The notes below the pieces were generated by a model. It saw only the letters and a list, made by a program, of their open reading frames with translations. It ran no database searches and was not told the origin of the DNA. A stretch of 64,000 nucleotides of DNA, taken from positions 3,968,001 through 4,032,000 of the forward strand of contig AP026542.1 in NCBI GenBank assembly GCA_026075535.2. The letters are read 5' to 3'. Position numbers and translations under genes: made by a program. Of this stretch, positions 59,108 through 64,000 are shown in pieces (the first letter of the stretch is position 1; each line of letters begins with the position of its first letter). Source of the stretch: Tricholoma matsutake. Lineage: Eukaryota > Basidiomycota > Agaricomycetes > Agaricales > Tricholomataceae.

Positions 59108-60204
59108 TCACTGGGACTCTTCCACAAAATTCTTCTGCCTGCCTTCCTCCAGCTTCACTTCCTCGATTGTAGCTTCCCTAATCTTTCTTTTCTGCCTACA
59201 ATTCCTAGAAATGTGTCCTAGCTGCCCACAGTTAAAACATTTAAGTGGGGTTCGTCTCCCTGCTTGATCAACCTCCATTGCCTCTGCTGGTGCTGCTGAC
59301 TCTGTAACTATAGGTGTCACTGCCATGGCCAGTGGCTGTGCCCTCGGAGCTTGCACCTGAGGCACCTTTCCTTTCTCGGACTTTCCTCCTGATGACTTTC
59401 CAAATTTACTACTTCCATACATCAACTTTGACTCTGCCTGTTCCTGCCGATATTGCTGGTCAAGGCACATTGCCCAATTATACCAGTCATCCAACTTCTC
59501 TGGCATAGAGGGTAGTTGGTAGATAGACTTGAATAAAGAGGGATTTAATCCTGCTTTCAAAACTCTACCAACGCGGCTTCTCCCATGTCCGTTTGCAAAG
59601 CTTCTGCTTTGAACTGCAAAATAAATTCATCCGCTGTTAGGGAACCTTGGTGCATGGTCTTTAATTTAGCATTGGCTGTTGCCTTTGGATTAGGGTCTCC
59701 AAACTGTGCCTCCAATCTCTCCAGAAATTCTTTGAAGGTTGCAAATGGTTTATTTCCCATGGCAATTTGATTAATAGCCTCGTTTCTCCAGAACTGTGCT
59801 TTCCCCCCTTGAATGTATGAGAGAGCAAACATAATCCTAGACTTGGCTGTACAAAACTCTGGCTTCCTCCCATGGATGTACAATACTATAGAGCTGATGA
59901 AGGATTTTGTATTCTCCATGGTACCGTCAAAGATTTGCAGGGGTGCGTACTTAGGTAAGCGCACTTTTCCATTTCCGGATTTCTCTGCCGTCTCATCCTC
60001 CTGTGACATCCACTCCACCATGTCCTCCATCTCATCATCTCTTTCTCCTGTCATCTCTGGCTGTACTTCCACTTGTCTGGGCTGTGATGCTGCCAACACT
60101 GACACTAATTGGGACATTTGCACTGTAAGCGCATCAATTTTTGCCTCTAGTGCTGGTGTGGGAACAGGATTAGGGCCGGGATTAGAAGTTGAAGGTTCGG
60201 ACAT
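59108..60204 (-). pseudogene. gag: Gypsy-3 gag
   Basis: It starts at 60204 (MSEPSTSNPGPNPVPTPALE), with an intact capsid region (IFDGTMENTKSF; ALSYIQGGKAQFW; FGDPNPKATANAKLK), and a CCHC knuckle (CFNCGQLGHISRNC) near 59240. A single frameshift near 59557 separates the two parts. It keeps the start that Gypsy-2 has lost. Confidence 0.88.
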
Positions 60205-60707
60205 AATTGTAGAATCTGTGATGAATCACTTCTTCGACAAATTCATGATTTTTTTTTTTTTTTTGAGACCTCTCCAAATGTTTATGGGTCACATGATCAT
60301 TTGTCAATTGTTCATCAATTGTTCATCAATTGTTCGTCGTTTGTTGGGCGCCTAATTTGACACTTTGGATCAATAATTCTTCCAACAGTGCCTGATCTCG
60401 GGGATAACACTGAATTCGGCTTGTAACTAAAATAGTTGTCTGAATAGAGTGATGTAAATCGTAACTAAACCAGATCCAATTGGTTGTCTGGTTGCAGCTG
60501 TCCTAATGACGAGTGCTGCCTCTCGATCACTGGCAGTCACAATGTAAGGCGAGGCCTGGTGTCGGCTTATGAAAGAAAAGGTAGATTACATATATACAAG
60601 TACTTCTGGCTCATGCTGAAAGGATGAGTAATTGGATGTGGCACGGTGAAACAATGATGTATGCGCAAGTAAGAGAAGGCGCACTGATATGGGAAGTTGT
60701 GTTCTTC

Positions 60708-61109
60708 TGTTAGGGTGACACCCACTATCTGCTAGCTAAGACCGTGTGGGTTCTCTCTACAAGAAGGGGGCAGGATCTGCGCTTGTGATGGGGGAACTGA
60801 TGGTTTTGATGCAAGGGGTTATTAATAGATGAGTTGGTTGAGAAAGGCCTTTCACACTGAAAACGTAGGTGGAATACCTAAGAGAACACAACTGGGGTCC
60901 CCTAGGCGTATATTTAGGGTTTATATACTATGTTACATATATTGTACATTGTTGTTACCGATGCACTCATACATGCATGTACATATTGATGTGTGCAAAA
61001 TAAAATTCTCATGCTATCAAAGTGTAGCGTCATTTGGCATCATGTAGCATAATTTGACATAATAGAATAAAAATGAAATTTTATTAGGTAATGGGGTGGT
61101 TTCCTAACA
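60708..61109 (-). repeat. Gypsy-3 5' LTR
   Basis: 402 bp, partner of 54603-55004. The leader 60205-60707 before gag has no coding sequence. Confidence 0.93.
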
Positions 61110-63137
61110 CACTCGGTTATACACTGCCTACACCCTGTCTCAACCCTGCCCATCTCACTTGGCTCCAGCCACTTCAAATGACCCAGCACAAACCCCACCT
61201 TGCTTCCCAATGACTCGAGTGATGCCCAATGACCCCCTAACAACTCCCCACCTGGCTCCTGCCATCCCTTCACTCAAAGTGGCCTACACCTCACCCACCA
61301 GGATCCCCATTCCCATATCCACCATTTCCATATTGGCCCCGATACCACCGCTCCTTCCACCAAAGTCCCATTCTCACCCACTATCACATCAATGAAACCC
61401 CTCAGCATCTTCTACCACCTCGTCCACATCCACAACACCACTACCATTTCCACTTCCACCACTACGAGTGTAACCACTGACACCCCCGCATCCAGGTCGC
61501 GGTCACATTCCACCTCGTCTTCTTCATCTTTTCCCTCAAACTCTAATTCCAGTTCACCTTACACTACTACCTCAACAACCTCTTCCATACAACCCAAAAC
61601 ACCCATGACCCCTCCATCACTCTATTTGGCTTCTTCACCCTGTTCCAAAACTCATCCAGAGCACCCACCCTCTCCTTCAACCCCCACTACTGTGCTGGCT
61701 TCTCCATCCCGTATCCCCAGACTGTGACAAATGTCCCATTCCTGCTCGATGCCACTCTCTCGGTCCCTCCTTACCAAACACCCAGAATGGATCTACTGTC
61801 ACCCCGAACCACATATTCCATCTGCATCCTTGCCCTTGTCTCCTTCCCCTCGTCCACACACATGATCCACATCGTCCCACAACAGACTGCACCTGCAGAC
61901 AGGGTACCACACACCCAGATCACCACATCCACACTCACACTCATACTCGCACTCACCTCCTAAGCCCAGCACCCAACACCTGTTTTTTGCCAATGTGACC
62001 TTTCTACACACCCCCAGCCCCATTTTTTGCCATTGACACCTTCCCCTCAAACACGACACCTGTTTCTCACCAACACGGCCTTCCCATACACCCCAGACCC
62101 CCCATAAATGCACCATTTGGGTGTTGTCTGTGTGGTACACCCCTGCCAACGCTGCCATGTCACTGCCACTGATGTCTGCACAGCCCCCATCAAAGCTACC
62201 GATGTTGTTGACAACGACGACAACGACCTCTTCCCCACCTTTTGAAACTGCCCCCAGTGTCTCAAAAACAACGCAACACACTGCCAGGTTGACCCATAGC
62301 ACCACTATTGAGCCCAGGACCCTTGTTTGCCCACTCTGGCCCCCACCATTCTGATGTCACATCACTGCTGGCAATGGTGGCCACTGCTGTGGCATCCACC
62401 ACTGAAATGACTGCTGGGGCGATGGCTACCACTCAAGCGATGTCTGAAACTTCTGGACTCTATTGATGGGCCCTACAATGTACAGGGACTGTCTAGAGCC
62501 AAGGAAACCAACCCTGTCCCCCATTCCACACCTGGAACCACCCCATCCCACTGCCTTGTCATCGTCGACATGTTTGTCGACAACGACCAAGCCCCCTGCT
62601 CTGCCTCACTCTGGACCACTGGCCCCAGTTCCTAGATGATGACACGCTTCTAGAGCCATCGGAACACCCACATGGCCCATTCTGACCCCCCAGTTTGCCA
62701 CAGAACCCCCCAAAACAAACCGTTTTGCTGCCACCTGCATCCTACACCCCTGCAGCATCACTAATGATGCCGTTGATGCCTGACAACACCCCCTGCTCAC
62801 CGTCTATGCCCACATTTCCATCCATACACCCCAGCTCGCCCCAGTTCAACCATAAACATGCTGTTCCCCACCCTGTACTTGCCACTGTTCCCTGCCCTTG
62901 CCCTGTCCTTGCCACTGCAATCAGCACCAGCACTGTCCACGTCACCAGCACTGTCACCAGCCCATCCATGTCCTTGTCCTCACCCATCCATGTCCTTGTC
63001 CCCGCCCATCCTTGTCAACGCCCACTTATGACTCAGTGTTCTTGGGAACACGTAAAGTTATTTTTGGTTACCACAACCACGTTTACCTTGCCACCTGCCC
63101 CCCCCCCCCCTGGTCATTTTTTTGGAGTATGAGAGAG
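61110..63137 (+). repeat. Internal region of the non-autonomous LTR element, C-rich low complexity
   Basis: Two kilobases of strongly C-rich plus strand with many CCACC, CCCC and ACCACC runs. All long ORFs (61159-61395, 61392-61727, 61724-61963, 62695-63132 and others) are Pro/Ser/Thr-rich, break at short intervals and overlap in several frames, so none is called as a gene. A repeated CATCCATGTCCTTGTCC(T/C) unit occurs near 62960-63005. Confidence 0.55.
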
Positions 63138-63318
63138 TGTAAGAGTTCCTCTTACATCAGCAATCCATTATCACATGCATCCATTATCACATGTTATTCC
63201 ACTGGTATATAGTCTATACTTCAAGTATTGTACTGTATCTTAGTTCTTCCTTCTGAATATACTAAGTCCCTAACATGTCTTGTTCTCCCTGAGTGTTGGA
63301 AGCTCTGGCTTCCTTCCA
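63138..63318 (+). repeat. Second 181-bp LTR of the non-autonomous element
   Basis: Partner of 54259-54439, followed by the CCCTC duplication. Confidence 0.9.
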
Positions 63319-63950
63319 CCCTCTACATATACTGCTTTGGTTCCAGAGGGTGTGCAAGCCCAGTAGACAGTACCCTGTCTCACACTCCCCTCACTTCTCC
63401 ATACTTCCCTTCTTCTACACCCCTGTAGAGCCTTCCCCAGTCATGTACTGATCTAAATACATCATTCCCTAGCCCTGTATATGTAGTGGAACCTCTCAAT
63501 GGGAAGAAGAGACCCCTGCTTATCCCTTGTTCAAGGGAGAATGTGATTGCATGCTTAGACATAGGTGAAAAGGCGAACATAGATGCTATATATACATACA
63601 TAAGTACTATATACAAAAAAAAATGAAGGGAAAGGGTCAGGAATGAGTGGACAGGCATGCTCATCATCATGGATGATGAGCACGATGGTAGCTGAAGCTG
63701 TGGTGCGCGTTGATCAACCATGGGAGATGGTGATCGGACAGTGATCGGGGTGGGAACAGTGGCAGGAAGCTGTCCCGCACATCCCCGGACCTATGCTTAT
63801 GTGAGCATAGTTACCTTGGTGATGTCTAAACGGCACCTGGGGAGGGAATTAATGCTGGTGTAGGGTTTTATTGAGATTGAGCCTTGTGATGATAGGTCAC
63901 AAGCATGATGACCTACTATAATAAGGCTGTTACTGTGGGAAGGTCAGGTG
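63319..63950 (-). repeat. P1 right arm, block 4, to the element terminus
   Basis: It mirrors 3880-4400 of the left arm and ends GGGAAGGTCAGGTG at 63950, one base different from the P2 terminus. A subterminal hairpin (GACCTATCA-like against TGACCTACT, 63883-63925) is present. The last 50 bases of the window are flanking sequence. Confidence 0.7.
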
Positions 63951-64000
63951 AACAATCTTGTACTATATTGCCCAATTGGTCTGAAATCTCCCAGGGAGTC

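Larger units (their letters stand above)
54603..61109 (-). mobile_element. Gypsy-3: second copy of the Gypsy-2 family
   Basis: 402-bp LTRs lie at 54603-55004 (3' LTR in element orientation) and 60708-61109 (5' LTR). The flanking pentamers are CTCTC (54598-54602) and CACTC (61110-61114), matching at 4 of 5 positions. The length of 6507 bp includes a 302-bp MITE plus its duplication. It lies inside the non-autonomous LTR element. Confidence 0.93.
54259..63318. mobile_element. Non-autonomous LTR element (TRIM/LARD-like), invaded by Gypsy-3
   Basis: Two near-identical 181-bp repeats (TGTAAGAGTT ... CTTCCTTCCA) at 54259-54439 and 63138-63318 are flanked by a perfect 5-bp duplication, CCCTC (54254-54258 and 63319-63323). 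A purine-rich tract (GGAGTATGAGAGAG) precedes the second repeat. Without Gypsy-3 the element is about 2.55 kb and shows no gag or pol. The flanks are P1 right-arm sequence. Confidence 0.88.
3757..63950. mobile_element. Large palindromic (foldback-like) element P1, interrupted by three large insertions
   Basis: P1 has the same architecture as P2 (47509-52974): two long inverted arms around a short spacer, with no transposase ORF. Its left arm is 3757-5262. Its right arm is found in order at 5470-5842, 37225-37481, 53950-54258 and 63319-63950. Each break falls at a position where the two sides join without loss when compared with the left arm or with P2. The outer right block at 63.6-63.8 kb shares variants with the block at 3.9-4.1 kb (for example GAGTGGACAGGCATGCTCAT and CACATCCCCGGACCTATGC) that differ in P2, which supports the pairing as two arms of one element. 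Without its insertions P1 would be about 3.2-3.5 kb. The pairing is inference from sequence comparison by eye. Confidence 0.65.

Noticed and set aside
61159..63132. Pro/Ser/Thr-rich ORFs as a secreted or cell-wall protein
   Set aside because: Composition follows the C-rich DNA, frames break repeatedly, and the region is the interior of a non-autonomous LTR element.

Overview
The window looks like a deeply nested block of transposable elements from a filamentous fungus, almost certainly a basidiomycete of the Agaricomycetes type. The basis is a pair of KDZ transposase relics with the cysteine clusters and motifs usual in mushroom genomes, Ty3 elements with C-terminal chromodomains, a copia element, introns of about 40-60 nt, and strong CpG-to-TpG decay. 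No rRNA gene, intact tRNA gene or clear host housekeeping gene was found.

The layout is best read as nested insertions, because terminal repeats and target-site duplications (TSDs) can be matched across long distances. Outermost is a large palindromic element, P1. Its left arm is at 3.76-5.26 kb. Its right arm is split into four blocks at 5.47-5.84, 37.22-37.48, 53.95-54.26 and 63.32-63.95 kb. Three insertions split it: (1) a 31.4-kb element with terminal inverted repeats (5843-37217) that contains a KDZ transposase relic and four unrecognised genes; (2) a 16.5-kb segment (37482-53949); (3) a non-autonomous LTR element with 181-bp LTRs (54259-63318).

Each of these is itself interrupted. The KDZ-bounded element holds a TIR element (10545-11707), Gypsy-1 (11710-17465), a TIR element with tRNA-like sequence (22158-24304), and a hAT-like element (26629-34338) that carries Gypsy-2 (26961-33216). 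The 16.5-kb segment holds a poly(A) retroposon (38281-39183), a young copia element (41521-47277) and a second palindromic element, P2 (47509-52974). P2 split a coding gene and was later invaded by a hAT element (50680-52762). The LTR element holds Gypsy-3 (54603-61109), which holds a 302-bp MITE (57050-57351). Left of P1 lie a short tandem array and a second, different KDZ relic that runs off the window.

Nearly all coding sequence is broken. In the best-preserved frames most premature stops are TGA where the family has arginine, as expected from CGA to TGA by deamination of methylated CpG. The exceptions are gene A (6347-7765), which reads through cleanly, and the copia element, which has one frame with three stops.

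Two features stand out as possibly undescribed. The first is the KDZ-bounded element, about 14.6 kb when nested insertions are subtracted, with a transposase and four accessory genes between inverted ends. The second is repeat module R1, found in four places inside different host elements. It has a perfect or near-perfect hairpin directly followed by an intron-like GT...AG segment of 59-67 nt.
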